NCBI GenBank assembly: GCA_965227335.1
Contig: CBDDFV010000009.1
Location: 558,001 to 622,000, forward strand
DNA length: 64,000 bases
Source: CBDDFV01 sp965227335
Lineage (GTDB): Bacteria; Planctomycetota; Phycisphaerae; Phycisphaerales; SM1A02
Reading direction: 5' to 3'
Made by a program: the position numbers and the translations under genes. A model generated the notes under the pieces. The model did no database searches, was not told where the DNA came from, and saw only the letters and a list, made by a program, of their open reading frames with translations. This document shows, piece after piece, positions 53,156 through 63,500 of the stretch; the first letter of the stretch is position 1, and the number at the start of each line of letters is the position of its first letter.

Positions 53156-53581
53156 TCAGTCGTCGGTGTGCGTGACGCCGGCGGGCCAGGCCTCGCTGGG
53201 TCGGCCGAGGTTCTGCCCGAGCATGAGCCGATGACCGTCGACCGTGCGGAGGGCCATCTCGCGCATCCCCCAGGGTTCATCACGCGGGGCCTTGATGATC
53301 TCGCCGCCCGCTGATTGCACGCCGGTGCGGGCGGGCTCGTGAAAGCCGTCGACGTCATCGACGACGAGATAGGCGACGTATTGGTGGTCGCCGAGGTCTG
53401 CGGCCGGGATGGCGTCGGGGCAGCGGCCGAGGTGGAAGACCACGCCGTCACGTTGCAGGAACACCCAGTTCCCGGGGTCGACCTCGTCCGCCGTGCAGCC
53501 GAGGACGGCTTCGAACCAGCGTTGAGAGGCGTCGAGGTCGGGGACGGCGAGGACGACGTGGCAGCGCTGGATGGTCGGCAT
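53156..53581 (-). CDS. VOC-family (glyoxalase/bleomycin resistance-like) protein
   Basis: 141 residues from ATG 53581, a single vicinal-oxygen-chelate domain: CHVVLAVPDLDASQRWFEAV, DGVVFHLGRCP, HQYVAYLVVDDVDGFHEPA and the closing MREMALRTVDGHRLMLGQNL. Activity cannot be assigned from sequence. It is divergent from the GGDEF-EAL gene across an 11-bp inverted repeat at 53641-53668. Confidence 0.9.
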   Translation of the reverse strand: MPTIQRCHVVLAVPDLDASQRWFEAVLGCTADEVDPGNWVFLQRDGVVFHLGRCPDAIPAADLGDHQYVAYLVVDDVDGFHEPARTGVQSAGGEIIKAPRDEPWGMREMALRTVDGHRLMLGQNLGRPSEAWPAGVTHTDD

Positions 53582-53640
53582 GCGATGCAATCTACCGGCC
53601 TCGCGGGGCGGCGGGGGCGATAACCCGAGACGGGATGATC

Positions 53641-53668
53641 CCGAATTGGGCGACCTGGCCCAATTCGG
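53641..53668. repeat. Perfect 11-bp inverted repeat, possible operator
   Basis: CCGAATTGGGC (53641-53651) and GCCCAATTCGG (53658-53668) with a 6-base loop. No T run follows on either strand. It lies in the divergent space between the VOC and GGDEF-EAL genes, where a dyad operator for one or both is plausible. Confidence 0.7.
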
Positions 53669-53818
53669 TGGAGTGACGCGGGCGCTGATCCGATGCATGG
53701 AAGCGAGGCCGCGCCCCTGCGGTCCCTCCCCGAGAGAGAGGCGACATGGACGCCGCGCTGTTGATCCCGAAACCTGACCGAACGGGCGATGGTTGCGTGG
53801 GCGGGGATGGTGCGACGG

Positions 53819-55462
53819 ATGGATGATCTGCATCCGAAGCTGCGGGCTCAACTGGGACAGCACGGTCTGACCGACCGGTCCGGTCCCGACGACACGGTCG
53901 CATGGCAGGCGTTTCTGGACGCGGTGTCGCGGGCGTACGCGTCGGACGACGCCGCGCGTTTCCAGGTTGAGCGGGCGATGGAGCATTCCGCGTCGGAGAT
54001 GGAGGCGTTGCATTCGCGTCTGCGTGCGCAGAACGAGGACCTGGCCCGCAAGACGCGATCGCTGGAGCGCGAGATCCGGCGGCGTGAGAAGATCGAGCAG
54101 GAGCTTCGCCACGAAGCGAGCCATGATCCGCTGACACATCTGCCCAACCGCGCGATGGTGATGGACGAGATCGAACGCCGCCGCGCCCGTTGCGCGTCCG
54201 GCGAGGAAGCGCCCTTCGGCCTGCTCTTCCTCGACATCGACAATTTCAAGGACGTGAACGACACGCTCGGTCACGACGCCGGCGATGAGATGCTGACGAT
54301 CGTCGGCCGGCGGTTGGAGCGATGCATCCGCGAACTCGACAGCGTCGGCCGCAACGAAGCGGGTCTGACCGGACGGTTCGGGGGCGACGAGTTCGTGGTG
54401 ATTCTCGACGATGTCGCCGATGCGGATGACGCCGTCCACATTGCGGATCGGGTTCGCGAGGCGATCGGACAGCCGATGACCGTGCTCGGCCATCCGATGG
54501 AGGTGCAGGTGAGCGTCGGCGTTACGCTGAGCACCGGCGCGGATCGTTGCGCGGAGGGTCTCCTCCGCGAGGCGGACACCGCGATGTACTTCGCGAAGCA
54601 TTCCGGCAAGGGCCGGTGCGCCGTCTTCGACGAACGCATGCAGCACGCCGCCGCCACCCGCACGGACCTTGAACATCAGTTGCGCGGCGCCGTCAGCGAA
54701 TCCCAGTTCGAACTCCACTACCAGCCCATCGTTGATCTGCGCACCGGTCGATTCACCCGCGTCGAGGCGCTCCTTCGCTGGCGTCAGGACGACGGGGCCC
54801 TCATCGCCCCCGGCGCGTTTCTCGCCGTGGCGGAGGAGATGGGCCTGATCAGCGAGATGGGCGACTGGGTCATCGACGAAGCCTGCCGCCAGGTCAGCGA
54901 ATGGAACGAGACGCTCCGCGATCGGGCCCCGCTCGCGGTGAATGTCAACATCTCGCCCCGGCAGTTCGCCGACGGCGATCTCGCCGCAGCGGTGGGCGAA
55001 GCCCTGGCCCGCTGGCGTCTTGATCCCGCCCGCCTCTGTCTCGAGATCCACGAGAGCGTGCTCATGACCGAGACTGCGCGTTCCGTCGCCATGCTCGACA
55101 ACCTGCGTCGCCTCGGCGTCTCCGTCATGCTCGACGACTTCGGGGCCGGCCACTCGTCCCTCGGCTGTCTCCACCACTTCGCCGTCGACGGTCTCAAGAT
55201 CGACCGCGGCTTCATGACCTCGCTCGCTCACAACCGCCGGTACGCCGCCGTCGTCGACACCATCGTGCAGCTCGCCCATGTGCTCGACAAGAAGATTACG
55301 TGCGAAGGCATCGAGAATCCCGAGCAGATCGCGCTCGTGCTCGCCCTCAACTGCGACTACGGCCAGGGCTTCCTGTTCTCCCCGCCGCTGCCCGCGTGCG
55401 ACCTCGAACTCCTGTTCGATACCAAAGAACCGCTCTGGCTCGCCGACGCCGACGCGGCGTGA
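53819..55462 (+). CDS. GGDEF-EAL cyclic-di-GMP protein
   Basis: Makes and/or degrades cyclic di-GMP. 547 residues from ATG 53819 (starting MDDLHPKLRAQL, as in related planctomycete proteins); ATG 53789 and 53807 are alternatives. A coiled coil at about 40-100 leads into GGDEF (LFLDIDNFKDVNDTLGHDAG, RFGGDEFVVIL at about 186). The I-site RxxD is absent (GRNEAGLTGRF). EAL follows: VEALLRW at about 315, NVNISPRQF, CLEIHESVL, DDFGAGHSSL, LKIDRGF, CEGIEN and YGQGFLFSPPLP. All catalytic residues of both domains appear intact. No sensor domain or membrane helix is seen. Confidence 0.92.
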   Translation: MDDLHPKLRAQLGQHGLTDRSGPDDTVAWQAFLDAVSRAYASDDAARFQVERAMEHSASEMEALHSRLRAQNEDLARKTRSLEREIRRREKIEQELRHEASHDPLTHLPNRAMVMDEIERRRARCASGEEAPFGLLFLDIDNFKDVNDTLGHDAGDEMLTIVGRRLERCIRELDSVGRNEAGLTGRFGGDEFVVILDDVADADDAVHIADRVREAIGQPMTVLGHPMEVQVSVGVTLSTGADRCAEGLLREADTAMYFAKHSGKGRCAVFDERMQHAAATRTDLEHQLRGAVSESQFELHYQPIVDLRTGRFTRVEALLRWRQDDGALIAPGAFLAVAEEMGLISEMGDWVIDEACRQVSEWNETLRDRAPLAVNVNISPRQFADGDLAAAVGEALARWRLDPARLCLEIHESVLMTETARSVAMLDNLRRLGVSVMLDDFGAGHSSLGCLHHFAVDGLKIDRGFMTSLAHNRRYAAVVDTIVQLAHVLDKKITCEGIENPEQIALVLALNCDYGQGFLFSPPLPACDLELLFDTKEPLWLADADAA

Positions 55463-55474
55463 TCCCGCCCGTCG

Positions 55475-56092
55475 TCAACCTTCATCCGACTCCGACATCC
55501 GCACCGACGCCCGCGCGGCGGTCGCCTCGATCAGCGCCTCCCGGAACCCGGCCGCGGACTCGATCGGAAGATGAACATGGAACGACGACTCCGTCGCCTC
55601 GTACGTCTCATCACGCGGCGCGGCGTTCCACGCGGATAATACGCCCTTCACCACGCCCGACAGTTCATAGGGATACCGGACGTCGACCCGGGTGGTGATC
55701 GGCGTGATGCGGATCTCGGCGTGATCCAGCGCCGCCCTCGCCGCCGCGCCGTACGCCCGGATCAACCCGCCGGTCCCGAGCTTCACGCCGCCGAAGTACC
55801 GCGTCACCACGACCAGCGTCCGGCGGAGTTCGAGGCGATCGATCTGTTGGAGAATCGGCGGACCCGCCGTCCCTGACGGCTCCCCGTCGTCGCTGAACCG
55901 CGATGTCTTCTCGTCAAGACGCCACGCCCAGCAATGATGCGCGGCGTCGGGGAATCCCGCCCGCACCGCGTCGAGCTCCGCCGCCGCGCTGTTCTCATCC
56001 GCCACGGGCGCGACATCGGCGATGAACCGTGAGCCCTTGATCTTCTCGATCTCGTAACGAAGCGGCGCGGCGACGGTGCGGATGTCCGGCAT
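55475..56092 (-). CDS. yigZ: YigZ/IMPACT-family protein
   Basis: 205 residues. SRFIADVAPV, HHCWAWRLD, SDDGEPSGTAGPPIL and VTRYFGGVKLGTGGLIRAYG are the hallmarks of the family, with the C-terminal ferredoxin-like domain from ITTRVDVRYPYELSG. The cellular role is uncertain, possibly translation related. Its end lies 13 bases from the end of the GGDEF-EAL gene, tail to tail. Confidence 0.94.
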   Translation of the reverse strand: MPDIRTVAAPLRYEIEKIKGSRFIADVAPVADENSAAAELDAVRAGFPDAAHHCWAWRLDEKTSRFSDDGEPSGTAGPPILQQIDRLELRRTLVVVTRYFGGVKLGTGGLIRAYGAAARAALDHAEIRITPITTRVDVRYPYELSGVVKGVLSAWNAAPRDETYEATESSFHVHLPIESAAGFREALIEATAARASVRMSESDEG

Positions 56093-56130
56093 GGCGCCCG
56101 ATGCTACCGCGCGCCCGCGGTCACGACGCG

Positions 56131-56166
56131 AAACGGGCGGCCGTTCCGAAGAACGACCGCCCGATT
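56131..56166 (-). terminator. Hairpin terminator for the BNR/PDZ/EF-hand gene
   Basis: Arms 56151-56166 and 56131-56146 pair with two mismatches around a 4-base loop, ending in TTT on the minus strand. It lies 24 bases after the stop of the gene ending at 56190. Confidence 0.55.
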
Positions 56167-56189
56167 TGTTTGCGGATCGGGGTTGACGA

Positions 56190-59100
56190 TCAGGAGTCGC
56201 GCGACTCGTCGAACTCGAAGTCGCCGCCTTCTTCGTCGCCTTCGATGAGCTCGATCTGCTCGAGATTCTCGTCGAACGTCTCGCCCCAGAGAATCATCTC
56301 CGGGTGATCGGGGTCGCCCTTGACGCGGAACGACTTGGTGACGGTCATGTCGTCCGCGGTGAGACGCACCTGGTACACGCCGGGCTCGACCCGCGGGCCG
56401 CGCCGGAAGCGACGACGCTGCTGCTGATTCTGCGGCGGCGCTTCGCGAAGACTCCAGCGATGCCGATGCAGGCCCGGCGACGACTCGGCGTCGTCGAACG
56501 TGTGCAGCACCTCGCCGCTCATCGACAGCACTTCGAGCGTCACATTGCGTACGCCCTCGCCGAGGGAATAGAACACCTCGGCGCCTTCCGGCGCGTTGCC
56601 GGCGATGAAACGCCGGAGGGTGTCTCCGCGACCGCGGGAGTTGCGCCAGTGGTAGGCCGTGTTCGGGCGGTAGAGCGTCGCCTTCGACGCGACGGACTCG
56701 GCGCTCATCTGCCGCACGGCGGCGACGTCGAGCACCCACAGGCTGCGGCCGTGCGTGCCGGCCACGATCTCGTTGCGGGTCGGGTGCTGAGCGATCTCGT
56801 GCACCGAGACGGTGGGGAGGTCGCCGAGCCTGGTCCAGGTCTCGCCGCGATCGATCGACACCCACGCGCCGAATTCGCAGCCGAGGTAGAGAACGTCGGG
56901 ATTGACGAGATCCTCGCGCAGCACGCGGACCGATCCGGCGCTGTCAGGGAGGTTCGTCGTCAGGGAGCGCCACGAACGGCCGCGGTCGTCGGAGACGAAC
57001 GCATGCGGCGCATCATCGTCGGACCGGTGTCCGTCGAACGTCGCGTACACGCGGTCGGTCTCGTGACGCGAGGCCTCGAGCGAGCTGACCCAGCGGCGAC
57101 CGGGCAGCAGTTCGCTGACGCCCGGCCCGGCGGGGGCTTCGGGTTCGTCCGCGGCGATCTCCCCGCGCGTGGCGGTGAAGGGCAGGGTGAACTGGCCGCC
57201 CTGCACCACGATCTCGCCCTCCATCGCGTCGCCGGTGATGGTCCCCACGACGGAGAACTCGATTTCGTCGCGGGCGTAGTCGAAGGTGAGCCGCCCGCTC
57301 GCCGCGTCGAAACGGCCGTTGCGAACCGGACCCTCGCCGATCTCGGACGACAACTCGCCCGTGACCTTGTTCTCATCCTCGAGCTTCAGACGCAGCGTGA
57401 AGGGACGGGACGGTCCCATCTCGCCCCCGCCCGACGCGGCGTTCCAGACGCCGGTCACCGCATCGTCGGAGGTCGCATCGGACTCGTCGCCCGCGGCGTC
57501 CGCATCCTGACCGGTGACCTGCTGGTTCTCGGCGGCCTGTTCCCCGACGGCCTGTTCCCCCGCGGCTCGCTCCGCGGCGGCGGCGTCGTCCGTGTCCCGG
57601 CCCTTCTCGACGATGCGGGCCCCGAAGGCCTTCATCTCGTCTTCCGTGATCTCGCCGTCGCCGTCGGCGTCGACGCGATCGAACATCTTGTGCATGTGGG
57701 CCGGGACATCGCTCCGGGCGATGCGTCCGTCGCCGTCCTTGTCGGCCTTGCGGAGCACTCGCATGAGCACCCGCTCGATCGAACTCGGTCCGTCATCGGC
57801 CGTCTCGTCGTCGACGTGAGAGAGCACCTGCTGCACCGAGGGCGGATCGTCGCCGCCGCCGCCGCCGCGCTGGCCGCGGTTGCGACGCATGGCGTTCAGT
57901 TCGTCCTGATCGATGGCGCCGTCCTTGTTGGCGTCGATGCGGTCGAACATCGCCTGCATGCGGTCCGGCAGCTCCGAACGCTGCAGTTTGCCGTCGCCGT
58001 TGGCATCGGCGCGGGCGAGCATGCCGCCGCCCCGACCGCCCCGGCGCCGCTCGCCGTTGGGGTCGTTCGTCGTCTGCAGACGCGCCGCCGCGATCTTCTC
58101 TTCGTCGCCCGAAGCCGGCTCGCCGACCGGACCGCCGAGTTCGAAGAGATCGACCCACGTGACGCCCCCGTCCTCCGTCATCCAGAGGCCGCCGTCGTCC
58201 GTGCCCACGTAGAGCAGGTCCGCGTTGCGAGGCGATTCGGTCAGCGCGGTGGCGCTGCCCCGATCCGTCGGCGTGATCTCCGGCGAGATCGCCTTCAGAT
58301 CATCGCCCTTGAACAGCGAACGGAAGACCTTGTTCCCGGCCGTGTAGTAGATCTTCGGGTTGTGATGCGACAGGATGAACGGCGTCCGCCAGTTGAACCG
58401 GTACCGCTCGCCGCGGGGCGGGCGCGGCCGCAGGAAACGCGATTCGTCCGTCCGCAGATTGGTGCGTCCCAGACCCCCGTTCTGACTCTCGTAATAGATC
58501 TGCTCGGGATCGGCCGGGTCCACGCGGCAGATGAATCCGTCGCCGCCCCCGATCCGCACCCAGTCCTGGTTCCGCGTCCCGCCCGTGTACGTGCGCGTCG
58601 GACCGCCCCAGCTGCCGTTGTCCTGCAGACCCCCGTACACCCAGTAGTTCTCGCGCGGCCCCACCGTCACGTGATAGAACTGTCCGATCGCCACGTGGTT
58701 GTAGTGATCCCAGTTCTCCATGCGATCGTGGGTCATGTAGATCCCGCCGTCGTTCCCCAGAATGATGTGACGGCCGTCGTCCGGATTGATCCACATCGCA
58801 TGATGGTCGACGTGCACCGAACCGTTCTTCCCGCGGTGCCCGTCGCCGCTGAACGTCGCGCCGCCGTCGGACGACTTGTACAGGGACGTCCCCAGCACGT
58901 AGATGTAGTTCGGATCGCTGGGATCGATTCGGATCTGGCTGTAGTACATCGGCCGCGGGTTGACGGAGTTGACGCGGGTCCACGAGTCGCCGGCGTCCTC
59001 CGACTTGAAGACGCCGCCGAATTCGAAGCCGTCCTCGCCCTGCTCATCCTGAATGTTCTCCGGCTGTCCGCCCAGCCGCGTCTGGAACGGGCCGCGCTGC

Positions 59101-60308
59101 GGCTGGTCTTCTTCCGCCTCCGGCCGCCGGTCGAAGGTGACGTCGACCTCGACCGTCTTGCGGTCGCGCGAGACCTTGACGCGGGCCGTTTCGCCCGCCT
59201 TGAACCTGCGCAGCACACCGAGCATGCTCTGGTAGTCGTGCACGACGTGCTCGCCGATCTCGACGACGATGTCCCCGGCCTGCAACTCCGCCGCCGCGGC
59301 GGGTCCGCCCTCGGTGATCTCCGTGAGGCGGGCGCCGACCTCGACGGATTCGCCCCGCACGCCGAAGTACGCGACGTCCTCGGGTTCCTGCCCGATCTTC
59401 TCCGACTCGACGACCGCGTAGACGAGGTCCGGGTTCGAGCGCGACCAGTCGAGCCCGATGCGGCCGAGGTTGGACGTGGGCAGCCCTTCGGTGATGCGAT
59501 CGAAGGTCTTCCCGCCGTCGGTCGTCTTCCACAACCCCGCCCCGGGACCGAATTTCTTGGCGGGATCGTTCGTGTCGAAACCGTCGCGCTGCCGCTCGTA
59601 GGTGGCGACAAGCAGGGTGTCGGGATCCTCGGGATGCATGATCAGGTCGATCACGCCGGTCTGGTCGTCGACGTACAGAATGCGGTCCCAGTTTTCACCG
59701 CCGTCGACGGACTTATACAGGCCCCGCTCCTCGTTCGGACCCCAGAGCCGACCCAGCGCGCCGACGTAGACGGTGTCCGCATCGTCGGGGTGAACGAGGA
59801 TCTGGCCCGTCTGGAACGAGTCGTCGAGACCCAGGTGCGTCCAGGTGTCGCCGCCGTCCGTCGACTTGTAGACGCCATTCCCCCACGAAACGGAGTTCCG
59901 CGGATTGGCTTCGCCGGTCCCGACGTAGATGACTTCGGGATCGCTCTGGGCGACGGCCACGGCGCCGATGGAAACGGTCGCCTCGCGATCGAACTGGTGC
60001 TCGAACGTCACGCCGTTGTTGGTCGTCTTCAGGAGACCGCCGGAGGCGGTCGCGGCCCACCAGGTCGAGGGGTCGGCTTCGTACACCGTGAGGTCGGTGA
60101 TCCGGCCGCTCATGTTGGCGGGTCCGATCGATCGCCACGAAAGCTGGCTCGCCCACGAATCGGGCAGGGTCGCGTCCGGAGCGTCGTCCGCCCACGCGTG
60201 TGCGCCCGGCGTGGCGGCCAGGGCCGCCGCGAGCATGCCGACGGCCAACCCGCCCGCCGGGGTCGCGACGAACCGTCGCCATCCGATGCGATTCCACTCG
60301 ATCGCCAT
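56190..60308 (-). CDS. Secreted BNR/VPS10-like propeller with PDZ and four EF-hands
   Basis: 1372 residues from ATG 60308. Signal peptide ends near AWADDAP. Asp-box repeats of sortilin/photosystem-stability type recur (GVYKSTDGGDTWTHL, GLYKSVDGGENWDRI, GLWKTTDGGKTFDRI and others). A PDZ domain is inserted at about 314-394 (GARLTEITEGGPAAAAELQA, GDIVVEIGEHVVHDY). Two EF-hand pairs lie at about 762-803 (DANGDGKLQRSEL, DANKDGAIDQDEL) and 853-893 (DKDGDGRIARSDV, DADGDGEITEDEM). A beta domain (about 950-1045) and a final FnIII-like stretch (EPGVYQVRLTADDM) follow. The propeller probably binds protein or glycan ligands at the cell surface. Confidence 0.87.
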   Translation of the reverse strand: MAIEWNRIGWRRFVATPAGGLAVGMLAAALAATPGAHAWADDAPDATLPDSWASQLSWRSIGPANMSGRITDLTVYEADPSTWWAATASGGLLKTTNNGVTFEHQFDREATVSIGAVAVAQSDPEVIYVGTGEANPRNSVSWGNGVYKSTDGGDTWTHLGLDDSFQTGQILVHPDDADTVYVGALGRLWGPNEERGLYKSVDGGENWDRILYVDDQTGVIDLIMHPEDPDTLLVATYERQRDGFDTNDPAKKFGPGAGLWKTTDGGKTFDRITEGLPTSNLGRIGLDWSRSNPDLVYAVVESEKIGQEPEDVAYFGVRGESVEVGARLTEITEGGPAAAAELQAGDIVVEIGEHVVHDYQSMLGVLRRFKAGETARVKVSRDRKTVEVDVTFDRRPEAEEDQPQRGPFQTRLGGQPENIQDEQGEDGFEFGGVFKSEDAGDSWTRVNSVNPRPMYYSQIRIDPSDPNYIYVLGTSLYKSSDGGATFSGDGHRGKNGSVHVDHHAMWINPDDGRHIILGNDGGIYMTHDRMENWDHYNHVAIGQFYHVTVGPRENYWVYGGLQDNGSWGGPTRTYTGGTRNQDWVRIGGGDGFICRVDPADPEQIYYESQNGGLGRTNLRTDESRFLRPRPPRGERYRFNWRTPFILSHHNPKIYYTAGNKVFRSLFKGDDLKAISPEITPTDRGSATALTESPRNADLLYVGTDDGGLWMTEDGGVTWVDLFELGGPVGEPASGDEEKIAAARLQTTNDPNGERRRGGRGGGMLARADANGDGKLQRSELPDRMQAMFDRIDANKDGAIDQDELNAMRRNRGQRGGGGGDDPPSVQQVLSHVDDETADDGPSSIERVLMRVLRKADKDGDGRIARSDVPAHMHKMFDRVDADGDGEITEDEMKAFGARIVEKGRDTDDAAAAERAAGEQAVGEQAAENQQVTGQDADAAGDESDATSDDAVTGVWNAASGGGEMGPSRPFTLRLKLEDENKVTGELSSEIGEGPVRNGRFDAASGRLTFDYARDEIEFSVVGTITGDAMEGEIVVQGGQFTLPFTATRGEIAADEPEAPAGPGVSELLPGRRWVSSLEASRHETDRVYATFDGHRSDDDAPHAFVSDDRGRSWRSLTTNLPDSAGSVRVLREDLVNPDVLYLGCEFGAWVSIDRGETWTRLGDLPTVSVHEIAQHPTRNEIVAGTHGRSLWVLDVAAVRQMSAESVASKATLYRPNTAYHWRNSRGRGDTLRRFIAGNAPEGAEVFYSLGEGVRNVTLEVLSMSGEVLHTFDDAESSPGLHRHRWSLREAPPQNQQQRRRFRRGPRVEPGVYQVRLTADDMTVTKSFRVKGDPDHPEMILWGETFDENLEQIELIEGDEEGGDFEFDESRDS

Positions 60309-60593
60309 TTCAGTCACCTTTCTGAGGGGTCCACGACTCTGCTGCCCGACGGACCGATCGCCCTGGGCGCCGTCCGCCATCCTTCGTTATATCGCCGCGG
60401 GTGGGGGTCGGCTGCATTCTTCCGCCGGGAACGGACGGGTTCGTTATCGGTCGCGGTGAATTCCGGTATTGCATGGATGGGCAGCCGGTTATCGTTGTAT
60501 TCTGAAATTGACCCGATTCGATGATTGAGGCGGGGGCGAGGGGCCTCCGGGTTCGAACGCGGGCGTTCAGTCGTTCACTGAGGAGAGAGAGAC

Positions 60594-63500
60594 ATGAAGA
60601 GGTCGTATTCGCCGCGATTGATCGCGGCTGGTGGTATCGGATTGCTGGTGGTCGGCGCGACGGCGTCGTTCGGGCCGATCATTATTACGTCGACCTGGAC
60701 CGCCGGCGGTGACGGGCAATGGAACGACCCGGCCAACTGGGACTCCCCCGACTTTCCGAACAACAACATCGGCGAGACCTACGACGTCATCATCGACAGC
60801 TCGGTGAACGATGTGACCGTCACGCTCGACGGCGGGAGTTTCACGATCCGGGATCTGACCGTCGACGCCGGCGACACGCTGTCGATCGACAACGCCCACA
60901 GTCTCCGATTCGGAGAGCCGGCCGCGATCACGAACGCGGGCGAGATCGTGCTCGACAGCACCGTCAGCGTCACCTCGCTTGACGCCCAGAACGGCGAGGT
61001 GACGGTGGACGGCGGCGGCGTCATCTCGCTGCGGGCCGCGAACGCGCGGATCCAGGGCTCCACGTGGCGTTTCGTCGACCAGACGGTCCAGGGCGTCGGC
61101 AACGTGGGCCTCAACTCGGCCGGCATCATCAACGAGGCCGGCTCGGTGATCACCGCGAACGAACTGGACGCCGTTCTGATCGTCGATCCGAACGGCGACG
61201 GCGCCGTCAACGCCGGCGTCTTCCGCGCCGAGAACGGCGGGCAGCTCTCGCTCAACGCGGGTTCGTACGATGCGCTCGGCGGCGTCTTCGAAGCGCTGGA
61301 CGGTTCCTCGATCAACGTCATTTCGACCGTGAACATCACGTCGGGCGCCGTCGAAACGGCGGGCGACGGCGTCTTCCAGGTGGACAACACGCTCAACATC
61401 GACGCCGTGGCGAACCCCTTCACCAACAACGGGCGGCTGCTCATTGACAACGGTCATGTACTGGAGGCCGAAGGCGACCTCGTCAACACCAACCTGATCG
61501 AGATCGGCTCCACGGTGTCGACCACGACGTTCCGATCCGGGGCGGAAGATCTGACGCTCTCGGGCGGCGGCGAGGTGTTCCTCACCGCCAACAACGCGCG
61601 GATCGCGTCCAACGGCGGCGGACGCGTGATCAACGTCGATAATCTGATTCGCGGCGTCGGCAATGTCGGCCTCAACACCGCCTCGCTCGACAACGCCGCG
61701 GAAGTTCGGGCGGAAGGCGGCCAGTTGATCCTCGACCCCGGCGGCGACGGCTTCACCAACACGGGCGTGATGGCCGCCGCGTCCGGGGCGACGCTCAGGT
61801 TCAATGCGGGCGAGTTCGACAACACCGGCGGCCTGATCCGCGCGAACGCCGGCGGCGTGGTCGCGCTGGGCACCGGCGTGGACATCATGAACGGCGAACT
61901 GACGACGGTCGGCGACGGCCTGATCGAGCTGGTGGGCACGGCGACGTTGTTCGACGTGCTGAACACGGGCGTCATCGACGTGCCCAACAGCCGCCTGCTT
62001 CTGGTGGCCGACACCATGACGAATACGGGCGACATCATGCTCTCGTCGACGGTCTCGATCACCCAGTTGTCCACGTTCGAGGGAACGGACACCGTGCTTG
62101 ACGGCGGCGGTCGCATCATCATGTCGAGCGCCAACAACAACCGGTTCTCCGGGGCCGGCGTCTTCACCAATGTCGACAACACGATCGAAGGCGCCGGCAA
62201 CATCGGCGTGAACAGCCTGGGGATCGAGAACTTCGGGGAGATCATCGGCAACGTGTCGAACACGCTCATCCTCGACCCCGGCCCGGACGGCTTTCGGAAC
62301 GGCAACCTCATCGTGGCGCGAGACGGCGGCACGGTCCGGTTCCAGTCCGGCCTCTACGACAACATCGACGGCGTCGTGCGGGCCGAAACGGGTTCAGTCG
62401 TCCAGTTCAGCGGCATGGAGCTGTTCGGCGGCGTGCTGGAAACCGAGGACGACGGCGTCATGGAGCTCACCGGCACGCTGACCCTGGCCGGCGACGTCAA
62501 CCCGCCGGTCATCGAGGGCCTGCTTGTGGTTCCGAACACCCGACTGCTCATCGTGTCCGGCGAACTCGACAACCGTGGCGAAGTGCGACTGAACTCCACC
62601 GGGTCCATCACGACCCTCAACGGCGCGACGCCGATCCTGTCGCTGACCGGCGAGGGCGTCTTGACGATGTCCGACGCCCCGAACAACCGGATCAACGGCG
62701 TCGACTCGATCGTCAACGTGAACAACACGGTCTCCGGCTCCGGCAACGTCGGGGTCAACACGGCGGGCCTCCTGAACGGCGAAGACGGCGTCTTCCGCAA
62801 TTCGGCCCAACCCGGACTGACCTTTGATCCCGACGTCACGGGCTTCCTCAACGAAGGTCGACTCGAGGCGCTCGCCCCCGAAGGCGAGATCATCCTCGGC
62901 GGCGGACCGTTCGAGAATCGCGGCGAGATTCTCATCGAAGCCGGTGCGTTCGTGAATCGCGCGACGTCCGAACCGTTCGTCCAGACGGACGGCGTCACGA
63001 CGGTCAACGGATCGCTCGAAACCAGCTCGGCCACGGGCGTCGTCAACCTCGAGGGAGGGATCCTCGAAGGCGTCGGCGCGGTCGAGCCGGACGTCCTCAA
63101 CACCGGCGGCGACGTCGCCCCCGGAGAGAGCGCCGGACTTCTGACCTTCCAGCGGGACTACCAGCAGACGCTCGGCGGACGCTTTGACGTCGAGATCGGC
63201 GGGTACACGCCGGGAACGGAGCATGATCAACTCGTGGTCGACGGGGCCGCGTCGCTCAGCGGCACGATCCGCGTCCAGTTCCTCGATCCCTTCGTGCCGA
63301 ACGTCGGTGACGAATTCGTCATCCTCACCGCCGGCGACGGCGTGAGCGGCGCCTTCCAGTGTTTCGATGAGATCACCGTCGGCGGCGGCTTCGTGGAAAT
63401 CGTCTATGAGGAGAACCTCGTCAAGGCCGTCATCGTGAGACGACTCACGCCCACCGTCGTCGGCGACCTCGACCTCGACGGCGATGTCGATCCCGCCGAC

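Noticed and set aside
53156..55279. 707-codon minus-strand frame ending in the VOC gene
   Set aside because: Only the last 141 residues are VOC; the rest is antisense to a complete GGDEF-EAL protein.
56304..60524. 1406-codon open frame on the plus strand
   Set aside because: It is antisense to the BNR/PDZ/EF-hand gene, reads as Arg/Val/Asp-rich low-information sequence, and arises from GC-biased third positions of the real gene.
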